Assembly: GCF_019898765.1 (NCBI RefSeq)
Contig: NZ_JAIOKB010000010.1
Span: 1 to 64,000, forward strand
Length of the DNA stretch: 64,000 bases
Reading direction: 5' to 3'
Source of the DNA: Sphingomonas yunnanensis
GTDB taxonomy: Bacteria; Pseudomonadota; Alphaproteobacteria; Sphingomonadales; Sphingomonadaceae
The position numbers were made by a program, and so were the translations under genes. Position 1 is the stretch's first letter; each line of letters opens with the position of its first letter. A model generated the notes under the pieces. The model saw nothing but the letters and a program-made list of their open reading frames with translations, had not been told where the DNA came from and made no database searches. Positions 51,081-60,939 of this stretch are shown one piece after another.

Positions 51081-51965
51081 GTGCGCGTCCTCTCTCACGC
51101 GGTCCTCGTCGCCGTGCTCGCCGGCGGCGGGCTGCTCGCCGCGCCGGCGGCGTTCGCCCAGGCGCAGAGCGTACCGGCCGAGCCCAACCCGACCCCCGAC
51201 CCGGGCGTGGTCGGCGACACCGTCACGGTGGCGGTCGCGGGCGCCTATCTGCCCGATTATGAGGGGTCGAACGACTATCGCCTCGTGCCCGGCCCGGCCG
51301 CGATCGGCTCGTTCCACAATTTCTCCTTCTCGCTTCTGGGCAATCGCGCCTCGGTCGACCTCATCCCCAACCCGAGCGGGCCGAGCTGGGATATCCAGGC
51401 GGGGCCGATCGGCGTGGTCAACTTCAACCGCAGCAACGACAAGTCGATCGACGACGCGCGTGTCCGCGCGCTCGGCGAGCGCGATACCGCGATCGAACTC
51501 GGCGGCTATGTCGGGCTGGGCAAGACCGGCGTGCTCACCAGCCCATACGACAAGCTCTCGGCCTCGCTGAGCTATCGCCACGACGTCAGCGGCGTGCATC
51601 GCAGCGGTATCTGGAGCCCATCGGTCAATTATTTCACCCCGCTCAGCCTCAAGGCCGGCGTGGGTCTGTTCGCCTCGGCCGAGAAGGTCGAGCGCGGCTT
51701 CGCGCGGACCTACTTCGACGTGGACGCGGCCCAGTCGGTGGGGAGCGGCCTGCCGCAGTATCGCACCCGCGGCGGGTGGAAGCATTACACCGTCGGGATC
51801 GCCGGCACCTACTCGCTCACCGGCAATCTGCTGCACGGCTGGAAGGCGATCGGCGGCGTGACCTACAAGCGAATGCTCAACGACTTCGGCGACACGCCGG
51901 TGGTGTCGGTGGCGGGCTCGCGCAACCAGTGGCTCGCCGCACTGGGGATCGGCTACACCTTCTAA
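51081..51965 (+). CDS. MipA/OmpV family outer-membrane protein
   Basis: A 294-residue outer-membrane beta-barrel starting at GTG 51081. A signal peptide (about 1-27, ending AFA-Q) precedes strands with the MipA segments AYLPDYEGSNDYRLVP and a terminal aromatic (GIGYTF). MipA was first described as an MltA-interacting scaffold; most homologues have no assigned function. Monocistronic. Confidence 0.9.
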   Translation: MRVLSHAVLVAVLAGGGLLAAPAAFAQAQSVPAEPNPTPDPGVVGDTVTVAVAGAYLPDYEGSNDYRLVPGPAAIGSFHNFSFSLLGNRASVDLIPNPSGPSWDIQAGPIGVVNFNRSNDKSIDDARVRALGERDTAIELGGYVGLGKTGVLTSPYDKLSASLSYRHDVSGVHRSGIWSPSVNYFTPLSLKAGVGLFASAEKVERGFARTYFDVDAAQSVGSGLPQYRTRGGWKHYTVGIAGTYSLTGNLLHGWKAIGGVTYKRMLNDFGDTPVVSVAGSRNQWLAALGIGYTF

Positions 51966-51973
51966 GGGTCGAC

Positions 51974-52049
51974 GTGCTCCTGCGAACGCAGGAGCCCGGA
52001 GTCGCAGGCGTCAACCTGCGACGCTGGGCGCCGGCCTTCGCGGGAGCAC
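51974..52049. repeat. REP-like element (GTGCTCC family, imperfect right arm)
   Basis: GTGCTCCTGCG-AA-CGCAGGAGCCCGG is followed by an inner GTCGCAGGCGTC / CCTGCGAC hairpin and an imperfect right arm GCGCCGGCCTTCGCGGGAGCAC. Located between convergent mipA and the aldehyde dehydrogenase gene. Confidence 0.75.
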
Positions 52050-52071
52050 GCGGACCGCGGTGGCCACGCGC

Positions 52072-53508
52072 TCAGGCGATATGCACCGCCTTGGTAACCA
52101 AGTGCGCCGCGATGCCCTCGGGCCCGTCCTCCGAGCCGAAGCCGCTGTCCTTGACGCCGCCGAATGGCGCGTCGCCCCAGCTCAGCCGGACGGTGTTGAT
52201 CGCGACCATGCCGGCCTCGATCTCGTCGCCGAGCCGGTTCTGCAGGCGGCCGTTCTCGGTGAAGCAATAGGCGCCCAGGCCATAGGGCAGGCGGTTGGCC
52301 TCGGCGATCGCGTCGTCGGCGCCGGCGAACGATCCGATCAGCGCCACCGGCCCGAACGGTTCCTCATTCATCGCGCTGCTCGACAGCGGCACGTCGGCCA
52401 GCACCGTCGGGGTGAAGAAGAAGCCCTCGCCCTCGCCGCGCGCACCGCCGGTCATCAGCCTGGCGCCGGCGCCGACCGCCTGCTCGACCAGCCCGGCGAT
52501 CGCCTCGGGACGGCGCGGGTTGGCCATCGGGCCCATCTGCGTGGACTTGTCGAGCCCGTCGCCGAGCCTCAGCTTCTTCGTCCGCTCGGCGAAGCCCTGC
52601 GCGAATCGCTCGTAGATGCCCTGTTGGACGTGGAAGCGAGTCGGCGCCACGCAGACCTGGCCGGCGTTGCGGAACTTGTGCGCCACCAGCGTGTCGAGCG
52701 TGCGCTCCAGGTCGCAATCGTCGAACACCAGCACCGGGCCGTGCCCGCCCAGCTCCATCGTGCTCTTCATCACCGTGTCGGCGGCGAGCTTGAGCAGGTG
52801 CTTGCCCACCGGCACCGAGCCGGTGAAGCTCAGCTTGCGCGTCACCGGCGAGGCGAGCAGGTGGCGTGACACCGCGTCGGGCACGCCGAAGACGAGCTGC
52901 GCGACGTCGCCGGGCAGCCCCGCGTCCTGGAAGCAGCGCAGGATCGCCACCGCCGCGCCGGGGGTCTCCTCGCTCGGCTTGAGGATCACCGAGCAGCCCG
53001 CCGCGATCGCGGGCGACAGCTTGCGCACCGGGTTCATCACCGGGAAGTTCCACGCGCAGAAGGCCGCGACCGGGCCGACCGGCTGGTGCAGCACCAGCGA
53101 GCGCGTGCCGCTCGGGCGCGGCAGCACGCGGCCGTAAACGCGCACCGCCTCGCCGGCGTGGAAGTCGAGCAGCGCGGCGGTGGCGAGCACCTCGCCCTTG
53201 GCCTCGGCGAAGGGCTTGCCCTCCTCCAATGTGGCGAGCCGCGCGAGCGAGTCGGCACGCTCGCGCACCAAGGCGGCGGTGCGCGCCAGCACCGCGGCGC
53301 GCTCCTGCGGCGCGGTGGCACGCCACGCGCGGAAGCCGCGCTCGGCCGCCTCGAGCGCACGGTCGAGGTCGGCCGCGGTGGCGAGCGGGACGTGGCCGAC
53401 CGCCTGGCCGTCCGCGGGGTTGAGCACCTCCTGCGTGTCGCGCCCGGCAGTGATCCACTCGCCCGCGATATAGAGGCCTAGCGGGGTATCGTAGGGGGAG
53501 TCGGTCAT
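52072..53508 (-). CDS. NAD-dependent succinate-semialdehyde dehydrogenase-like aldehyde dehydrogenase
   Basis: A 478-residue ALDH superfamily enzyme. Catalytic E252 in MELGGHGP and C286 in NAGQVCVAP are both present, as are the NAD-binding SFTGSVPVG and the C-terminal PFGGVKDSG. The overall pattern fits GabD/Sad-type enzymes, but the substrate is not proven. No GABA aminotransferase lies nearby. Confidence 0.85.
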   Translation of the reverse strand: MTDSPYDTPLGLYIAGEWITAGRDTQEVLNPADGQAVGHVPLATAADLDRALEAAERGFRAWRATAPQERAAVLARTAALVRERADSLARLATLEEGKPFAEAKGEVLATAALLDFHAGEAVRVYGRVLPRPSGTRSLVLHQPVGPVAAFCAWNFPVMNPVRKLSPAIAAGCSVILKPSEETPGAAVAILRCFQDAGLPGDVAQLVFGVPDAVSRHLLASPVTRKLSFTGSVPVGKHLLKLAADTVMKSTMELGGHGPVLVFDDCDLERTLDTLVAHKFRNAGQVCVAPTRFHVQQGIYERFAQGFAERTKKLRLGDGLDKSTQMGPMANPRRPEAIAGLVEQAVGAGARLMTGGARGEGEGFFFTPTVLADVPLSSSAMNEEPFGPVALIGSFAGADDAIAEANRLPYGLGAYCFTENGRLQNRLGDEIEAGMVAINTVRLSWGDAPFGGVKDSGFGSEDGPEGIAAHLVTKAVHIA

Positions 53509-53610
53509 GGTCGCTTCCGTCCGCGTGAGGGGAGGCGCGCGGTATAGCGCCGCGGCGCGCGCGGGTCAGGCCGACTCGTCGGGGTCGCGGCTCGGCCCGA
53601 CGCCTCCCGC

Positions 53611-54315
53611 TCAGGCCTCCGCCAGCGCGCCCGCGGCCACCACCGGCCCGGTCGGCGCCGGATCCGGCGACCCGCCGGGCGGCTCGATCGACACCGCCAG
53701 CGTGGTGCCGGCGCGGAGCAGCGCGCGCCGCGTCTGCGCGACCACCAGTCGGGTCGGGCGACCCGCCTCGAGCAGCCCGAGCGCGACGGGTGCGCCGCCC
53801 TCGGCGATCGCCCAGAGCTCGGCGCTGCGCCCGCGCGGCACGGTCGCGGCGGCGATCCGCACCTCGCCGCTCGCGCGATCGACCGCGGCCGCGAGCGGCG
53901 CGCGGCCGGGTGCCTCGGCACCCGCGGGCACGACGAGCGCGGCGAGCAGCGGGGCGGGGGCCGGTCGCGCCGGCACCGGGACGGGCGTCGGCGGGGGCGC
54001 GCGCAGCGGGCCCACCACCAGCGCGAGCACCGCGGCGGCGAGCCCGGCGAGCGCGACCGCGCCCCAGCGGCGCCAGCCCGCGCGCGGCGCGGCACCGGGC
54101 GTGTCGATGGCGGCGAGCACGCGCGCCTCCAGCTCGGCGGGCGGAGTCACCGCGGGGAAAGCCAGCGCGAGCGGCGCCAGCCAATCCTCCCAGCGTGCCA
54201 CCTCGGCGGCGAAGGCGCGATCGCCCGCCAGCCGCGCGCGCGCCGCGACCAGCTCGGCGCCGTCGAGCACGCCGAGCGCCAGCTCGGCGGCGAGGGCCTG
54301 GTCGTCAGGCGTCAT
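53611..54315 (-). CDS. Anti-sigma factor (RskA/ChrR-like)
   Basis: A 234-residue membrane anti-sigma factor. The N-terminal cytoplasmic helical region (about 1-70) would bind the sigma factor, one TM helix lies around 85-105, and the periplasmic part has the RskA-type domain (SGEVRIAAATVPRGRSAELWAI). It overlaps the ECF sigma gene by 11 bp, the usual arrangement for a cognate pair. Confidence 0.87.
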   Translation of the reverse strand: MTPDDQALAAELALGVLDGAELVAARARLAGDRAFAAEVARWEDWLAPLALAFPAVTPPAELEARVLAAIDTPGAAPRAGWRRWGAVALAGLAAAVLALVVGPLRAPPPTPVPVPARPAPAPLLAALVVPAGAEAPGRAPLAAAVDRASGEVRIAAATVPRGRSAELWAIAEGGAPVALGLLEAGRPTRLVVAQTRRALLRAGTTLAVSIEPPGGSPDPAPTGPVVAAGALAEA

Positions 54316-54883
54316 CGGACAAACACTCGCGGAGCCGCAGCAGCGCGCGGCGGATCAGGCTCTTCATCGTCCCCAGCGGCGTGCCGTCGCGCGCCGCCAG
54401 TTCGGCGTAGGTGACGCCGTCGTAGAAAGCGGTGCGCACCGCGTCGCGCGGCCGTGGCTCGAGCGCGTCGAGACAGTCGGCGATCCGCGCGCGCTCCTCC
54501 TCCGCGAGCAGCTCGGCGTCGGCGCGCGGCGCCGGGTCGACGGGTTCGGCCATGCTGCCCGGCTCGGCCAGCGGCGCCGTGGCGTGCTGGCGACGACGCC
54601 AGTCGATCGCGCGGTGGCGCGCGATCGTCGCCAGCCAGGTGATCGGGCTCGCCCGTCCCGGCTCATAGCCGCCCGCGCGGCGCCACACTTGCACGTACAC
54701 GTCCTGCAACACGTCCTCCGCGGCCTGTCGCTCGCCGCAGATACGCAGGCAGATGCCGAACAGCTTCGCCGAGGTGAGTCGATAAAGCCGCTGGAAGGCG
54801 TCGCGATCCTCCATGGCCACGGCCAGCAGCACGCGCACCAGCTCGGCGCGCCGCGCCGCGGCGTCGGGAGGCGCCGCGGTCAC
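54305..54883 (-). CDS. ECF RNA polymerase sigma factor
   Basis: A 192-residue sigma-70 family factor with only regions 2 and 4. Region 2 shows AEDVLQDVYVQVWRRAGGY and WLATIARHRAIDWRRR; region 4 shows GVTYAELAARDGTPLGTMKSLIRRALLRLR. The GTG at 54883 is the likely start. It is co-transcribed with the anti-sigma factor and divergent from two ferritin-like genes that may be its targets. Confidence 0.9.
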   Translation of the reverse strand: MTAAPPDAAARRAELVRVLLAVAMEDRDAFQRLYRLTSAKLFGICLRICGERQAAEDVLQDVYVQVWRRAGGYEPGRASPITWLATIARHRAIDWRRRQHATAPLAEPGSMAEPVDPAPRADAELLAEEERARIADCLDALEPRPRDAVRTAFYDGVTYAELAARDGTPLGTMKSLIRRALLRLRECLSDDA

Positions 54884-55015
54884 GACTTGGCAGCGCCCGA
54901 ATATTCCGCCACTCGCTGCATCCTTCGCGTCGCTCCGTCGTATCTGCGGTAACCTGACGTCAGTTGGGAAGTGTGGCAAGCACGGCGCGTCGGGACAACT
55001 AGGAAAGGGCCTGTC

Positions 55016-56038
55016 ATGCCGGATCATGCGCCGTTGATGGAGACGCTCGAGGCGCGCGCGCGCCGCCGCGAGTCGCGCCGTGACTTCTTCACCCAGGTCG
55101 CCGGCGCCGCCGCGATCGGCGCCACCGCCTTCGCCGGGTCGGCGCAGGCGCAGACCTCGCCCAGCCCGACGCCGACCGCCACCTTCACCGAGGCGGACGT
55201 GCTCACCTTCGCGCTCAATCTCGAGTATCTCGAGGCGAACTTCTACTCCTTCGCGGCGACCGGCGCGGCACTCGCCGCGGCCGACACCAGCGGCAGCGTC
55301 GGCACGGCGGGCACCGCCACGGGCGGCCGCGCGGTGAGCTTCCAGGACCCGCTGGTGGCGCAATATGCGCGCGAGATCGCGGCCGACGAGCTGGCCCACG
55401 TGCGTTTCCTGCGCAGTCAGTTCAGCGACACCACCCGCGCGGCGCAGCCCGCGATCGACCTCAGCGTCAGCGCCACCAGCGCGTTCAGCGTCGCCGCGCG
55501 CGCGGCGGGGCTGATCCAGGCGGGCCAGAGCTTCGATCCCTACGCCTCGGACGAGAACTTCCTGCTCGGTGCGTTCATCTTCGAGGACGTGGGCGTCACC
55601 GCCTATAAGGGCGCCGCGCCGCTGATCAGCAACAAGGTGTTCGTCGAGGCCGCCGCGGGGATCCTGGCGGTCGAGGCCTATCACGCCGCGATCATCCGCT
55701 CGGTGCTATACCGCAAGGGACTGGCGACGCCGTCGCTCCAACTGATCGAGGCGACCACCGCCATCTCCAACGCGCGCGACACGCTCGACGGCAGCACCGC
55801 CACCACCGACGCGGTGCGCGGCATCGCCGCCGACGACGACCAGGGCATCGCCTCGACCACGACGAGCGACGGCACGGTCTCGAACATCGTGCCGCTCAAC
55901 GAGAACGGCATCGCCTACAGCCGCTCGGCCGGGCAGACGCTCAACATCGTCTACCTCAACCCTGCGGCGGTGAGCAGCGGCGGCTTCTTCCCCGCCGGCG
56001 TCAACGGCAACATCAAGACGAGCGCGGCATCGGGCTGA
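55016..56038 (+). CDS. Tat-exported ferritin-like domain protein, paralogue 1
   Basis: A 340-residue protein with a twin-arginine signal (SRRDFFTQ, about residues 21-28) and cleavage after AQA. A ferritin-like four-helix region follows with Glu/His pairs in NLEYLEANFY, ADELAHVRFL, FEDVGVTAY and VEAYHAAIIR, likely metal-binding. A C-terminal repeat-like tail contains NIVPLNENGIAYSR. Preceded by AGGAAAGGG. Members are linked to desiccation or oxidative stress in other bacteria. Confidence 0.87.
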   Translation: MPDHAPLMETLEARARRRESRRDFFTQVAGAAAIGATAFAGSAQAQTSPSPTPTATFTEADVLTFALNLEYLEANFYSFAATGAALAAADTSGSVGTAGTATGGRAVSFQDPLVAQYAREIAADELAHVRFLRSQFSDTTRAAQPAIDLSVSATSAFSVAARAAGLIQAGQSFDPYASDENFLLGAFIFEDVGVTAYKGAAPLISNKVFVEAAAGILAVEAYHAAIIRSVLYRKGLATPSLQLIEATTAISNARDTLDGSTATTDAVRGIAADDDQGIASTTTSDGTVSNIVPLNENGIAYSRSAGQTLNIVYLNPAAVSSGGFFPAGVNGNIKTSAASG

Positions 56039-56096
56039 GGCGCGTGAGTGCCCCCGACCGCCTTTCCCGCATCGCCCTGACAGAGGGACCGTCATC

Positions 56097-57113
56097 ATGA
56101 TCAAGGATTCCGTCTTCGCCGCGCTCGAGCTCGCCAACGAGCGGCGCGCCGAGCGCCGCCGCTTCCTCAAGCTCGCCGGCGCCGGTGCCGCCGCCGCCGG
56201 CGGCCTCGGCCTGCTGTCCGCCTGCGGCAGCGACAACAACGACGATACGCCGACCCCGACGCCGTCGCCCACGCCGACCGCCACGGCCAGCGGCGTTGCG
56301 ACCGACGTGGGCATCCTCCAGCTCGCGCTCAACCTCGAATATCTCGAGGCGCAATTCTACTCGATCGCGGCGTTCGGCCGGCGGCTGCCCGACGCAAGCC
56401 TGACCGGCGCGGTCGGCACGCGCGGCGACGTCACCGGCGGCCGCCAGGTGACCTTCTCCGACCCGGTGATCGCCTCCTACGCACGCGAGATCGCGGGCGA
56501 CGAGATCGCGCACGTCACCGCTTTGCGCGCGGTGCTCACCGCGGCGGGGTCGACGCTGGTGATCGCGCAGCCAGCGATCAACATCGACGGCGGGGCGACA
56601 GGGGCCTTCACCGCCGCGGCCCGCGCGGCCGGGCTGGTCGACAAGACCAGCGGCACGTTCGACCCTTATGAGAGCGACCAGAACTTCCTGCTCGCCGCCT
56701 TCCTGTTCGAGGACGTCGGCGTCTCCGCCTACAAGGGGGCGTCGCCGCTGATCACCAGCGCCACCTATCTGGAAGCGGCCGCGGGCATCCTCGCGGCGGA
56801 GGCGTACCACGCGGGGCTGATCCGCACCGAGCTCTTCGCGCGCGGCGAGACCGCGCGTGCGGCGGCCAACGCCATCGCCGCGGCGCGTGACTCGCTCGAC
56901 GGGAGCGCGACGCTCGACGCCGGGATCGCCAACAGCGACGGCACCGCCAATCTGGTGCCGGCCGATTCGAACGCGATCGCCTACAGCCGCTCGTCGACTC
57001 AGGTGCACAACATCGCCTATTTGCGCACCACCGCAGGCGTCGGCGGCGGCTTCTTCCCGGCGGGCACCAACAACTCGATCGAGGCGCTGCGCACGTCGGG
57101 CGCGACCGCCTGA
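56097..57113 (+). CDS. Tat-exported ferritin-like lipoprotein, paralogue 2
   Basis: A 338-residue paralogue of the preceding gene, similar throughout the ferritin-like region (NLEYLEAQFY, GDEIAHVTAL, FEDVGVSAY, AEAYHAGLIR). The signal has both a twin-arginine motif (RRRFLK) and a lipobox LSAC, suggesting a Tat-exported lipoprotein, unlike paralogue 1. A Thr/Pro-rich linker follows the Cys. A Rho-independent terminator follows the gene. Confidence 0.88.
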   Translation: MIKDSVFAALELANERRAERRRFLKLAGAGAAAAGGLGLLSACGSDNNDDTPTPTPSPTPTATASGVATDVGILQLALNLEYLEAQFYSIAAFGRRLPDASLTGAVGTRGDVTGGRQVTFSDPVIASYAREIAGDEIAHVTALRAVLTAAGSTLVIAQPAINIDGGATGAFTAAARAAGLVDKTSGTFDPYESDQNFLLAAFLFEDVGVSAYKGASPLITSATYLEAAAGILAAEAYHAGLIRTELFARGETARAAANAIAAARDSLDGSATLDAGIANSDGTANLVPADSNAIAYSRSSTQVHNIAYLRTTAGVGGGFFPAGTNNSIEALRTSGATA

Positions 57114-57156
57114 TTCGACCGGCTCCGCGCGCCGCGGCGCCGATAAGCACGACCGA

Positions 57157-57191
57157 GGGCCGCGTCCGCCAGCCGGACGCGGCCCTTTGCT
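57157..57191 (+). terminator. Rho-independent terminator after the ferritin-like genes
   Basis: GGGCCGCGTCCG (57157-57168) and CGGACGCGGCCC (57174-57185) form a perfect 12-bp stem with a five-base loop, followed by TTTGCTTG. It separates the ferritin-like operon from the thiC riboswitch. Confidence 0.85.
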
Positions 57192-57218
57192 TGTCGGTTC
57201 GACCCCGCTATGGTGCCG

Positions 57219-57317
57219 CCTTCCCCGGGGGACCGCCGACGCCGCGGTTGAGAGGAGGGTTGCAGCCCTCGACCCGCCGAACCTGATCCGGTTGACACCG
57301 GCGTAGGGAGTGGAGCG
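57219..57317 (+). promoter_or_regulatory. TPP riboswitch (THI element)
   Basis: The conserved THI-box elements are readable in order: the 5' GGGG arm, GAGAGGAGGG (57252-57261 region), CCGAACCTGATCCGGTTGACACCGGCGTAGGGAG shared core in two parts, each recognisable as the aptamer's CTGAGA and ACCTGATC/ GCGTAGGGA signatures. It lies 48 bp before thiC, so thiamine pyrophosphate should repress thiC, as in most bacteria. Confidence 0.9.
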
Positions 57318-57364
57318 GCATCCCCGGATCACCGTCTTCCCCCGCGACCACGAGGAGAAGACGC

Positions 57365-59242
<1,878 letters not shown>

Positions 59243-59296
59243 CCACGCTGGTGGCGGATCGGGTGATCGGTCCGCCACTCTTCGATCGTCGATGAC

Positions 59297-59561
59297 TTAG
59301 CGGTACGCGTCCCGACGGTGCGCTACTCGCGCGACGAGGATCAGAAGCCTCGTGTCCTCGATCCGGGCGATCACGCGATAGTCCCCGATGCGCCAACGCC
59401 AGAGCGCCGACAGGCTACCGACCAGGGGCGCGCCGAGGGATCGCGGATCATCCAGAGCCGCGATCCTGCTGGCCAGCGTGTCGAGAATGCGCTTCGCCTC
59501 GGCGGCCAAGTCGACGCAGCTCCTTGGCCGCGTCAGGAACGAACTCAATCGTCCACGGCAA
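59297..59561 (-). pseudogene. RelE/ParE family toxin, frameshifted
   Basis: The C-terminal two thirds (AKRILDTLASRI ... RWRIGDYRVIARI ... VARVAHRRDAYR) is a clear RelE/ParE toxin. The expected N-terminus, PWTIEFVPDAAKELRRLG, is present but in a different frame, starting at a TTG at 59561 that overlaps the antitoxin end by 17 bp. The frames switch within about 59501-59510 (GGCGGCCAAG on plus). An 83-codon frame from a TTG at 59548 is open but would replace the conserved N-terminus. Confidence 0.75.
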
Positions 59562-59763
59562 ATTCGGTTCTCAGTACGGCAAGAGAGATCGCTTCTCCGC
59601 CTCGGTGAGCCCGTAATCGTCGCTCGGCGAGCTGCCCATCCTCCCAGTCGTCGAGGTGCGCGAGGATGGCCTCGAGCGCGAACGCATCTTTGCTACGGCC
59701 CGTTTGAGAGCTCAACTCGTCGAGCCGGCGCTCAGTCTGCGCGTCGATCTGCACCGATAGCAT
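59545..59763 (-). CDS. RHH-type antitoxin of a RelBE/ParDE-like module
   Basis: A 72-residue protein with a ribbon-helix-helix N-terminus (MLSVQIDAQTERRLDELSSQ) followed by a toxin-binding tail ending EFAVDD. The ATG at 59763 is preceded by a perfect AGGAGG. Antitoxins of this type bind their own promoter. The partner toxin immediately downstream is frameshifted, so the antitoxin may now be an orphan. Confidence 0.82.
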   Translation of the reverse strand: MLSVQIDAQTERRLDELSSQTGRSKDAFALEAILAHLDDWEDGQLAERRLRAHRGGEAISLAVLRTEFAVDD

Positions 59764-59819
59764 GATCGTTCCTCCTGTCTTTCCGTATAGAGGCCTGACC
59801 GAGCGCTTCCGAGTCGCGG

Positions 59820-60509
59820 TCAACCCGCCCACGCCACCCGCCCCCGACCCCGCGCCTCCAGGAACGCGTTCGCCTGGCTGAACGGTCGCGCGCCGAACCA
59901 GCCCTTGTAGGCCGACAGCGGTGAGGGATGCGGCGCGCACAGCACGAGGTGGCGTCCCGCCGCGTCGACCTCCCGCACCAGCCCCGCCTTGGCCTGCGCG
60001 TGCGCGCCCCATAGCAGGAACACCACCGGCTCCTCCTTCGCCGCGACCGCGCGGATCACCGCGTCGGTGAAGGCTTCCCAGCCGCGCCCGCGGTGCGAGG
60101 CGGCGCGACCGCTCTCCACGGACAGCACCGTGTTGAGCAGCAGCACCCCCTGCCGCGCCCAATGCTCCAGCGAGCCGTCACGCGGCGGCGCGGCGCCAAG
60201 GTCGCTCGCCAGCTCCTTGTAGATGTTGACGAGACTCGGCGGCGGCTTGATCCCGGGCGGCACCGAGAAGGCCAGGCCATGCGCCTGGCCCGGCCCATGA
60301 TAGGGGTCCTGCCCGAGGATCACGACGCGCACCGCGGAGAGCGGCGTCAGCTCCAGCGCGCGGAAGCGGGCCGCCGCGGGCGGGAAGATCGCCTTGCCCG
60401 TCGCCGCCTCGTCGCGCAGGAACGTCTGGAGCGCCGCCATCGTCGGGCAGACCAGCGCCGCGGCGAGCGGTGCCGCCCAGCTGGGATCGAGGCGCGGTGG
60501 CCAGCTCAT
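59820..60509 (-). CDS. ung: Uracil-DNA glycosylase
   Basis: Ung removes uracil from DNA. The water-activating motif GQDPYH and the C-terminal HPSPLSAYKGW motif are intact, as is LLLNTVLSV. The 229-residue length is normal. Only one base separates it from the upstream PhnA-like gene, so the two are co-transcribed. Confidence 0.96.
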   Translation of the reverse strand: MSWPPRLDPSWAAPLAAALVCPTMAALQTFLRDEAATGKAIFPPAAARFRALELTPLSAVRVVILGQDPYHGPGQAHGLAFSVPPGIKPPPSLVNIYKELASDLGAAPPRDGSLEHWARQGVLLLNTVLSVESGRAASHRGRGWEAFTDAVIRAVAAKEEPVVFLLWGAHAQAKAGLVREVDAAGRHLVLCAPHPSPLSAYKGWFGARPFSQANAFLEARGRGRVAWAG

Positions 60510-60510
60510 C

Positions 60511-60813
60511 TCAGCGCTTGCGGACGAACTCGGCGCGCAGCACCAGCCCCCTTATGCCGTCGAACTTGCAGTCGATCTCCTGCGCGTCGCCGGTCAGCCG
60601 GATCGACTTGATCAGCGTGCCGCGCTTGAGCGTCTGGCCCGCGCCCTTCACGTCGAGGTCCTTGATCAGCGTCACCTGGTCGCCGTCCGCCAGCAGGTTG
60701 CCGACCGAGTCGCGCACCTCCACCGTCGCCGCGGCGGCCAGCTTCTCCGCCAGCGCGGCGGCGCTGACCCACTCGCCGCTGTCCTCGTCGTACACGTATT
60801 CGTCGTCGCTCAT
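60511..60813 (-). CDS. PhnA-like (YjdM family) domain protein without zinc ribbon
   Basis: A 100-residue protein. The C-terminal part (DSVGNLLADGDQVTLIKDLDVKG ... IDCKFDGIRG) matches the PhnA/YjdM C-terminal domain. The usual N-terminal zinc ribbon is replaced by an acidic stretch (MSDDEYVYDEDSGEW) with no cysteine pairs. Despite the name PhnA, no role in phosphonate use has been shown for this type. It precedes ung. Confidence 0.82.
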   Translation of the reverse strand: MSDDEYVYDEDSGEWVSAAALAEKLAAAATVEVRDSVGNLLADGDQVTLIKDLDVKGAGQTLKRGTLIKSIRLTGDAQEIDCKFDGIRGLVLRAEFVRKR

Positions 60814-60833
60814 GCTCGGTCCCTAACCCCTTC

Positions 60834-60911
60834 GTGCTCCTGCCGAAGCAGGAGCCCAGAGCCACAAGCGTCGCGCTCCGCGACACTGGGTTCCTGCGTC
60901 CGCAGGAACAC
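60834..60911. repeat. REP-like element, complete (GTGCTCC family)
   Basis: GTGCTCCTGC-CGAA-GCAGGAGCCCAG and CTGGGTTCCTGCG-TC-CGCAGGAACAC are inverted arms, each a hairpin, enclosing a third hairpin GTCGCG-CTC-CGCGAC. Between the PhnA-like gene start and the purH stop. Confidence 0.8.
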
Positions 60912-60939
60912 GCGCGCGCTAGCACGCGTGCCGCTCCCC

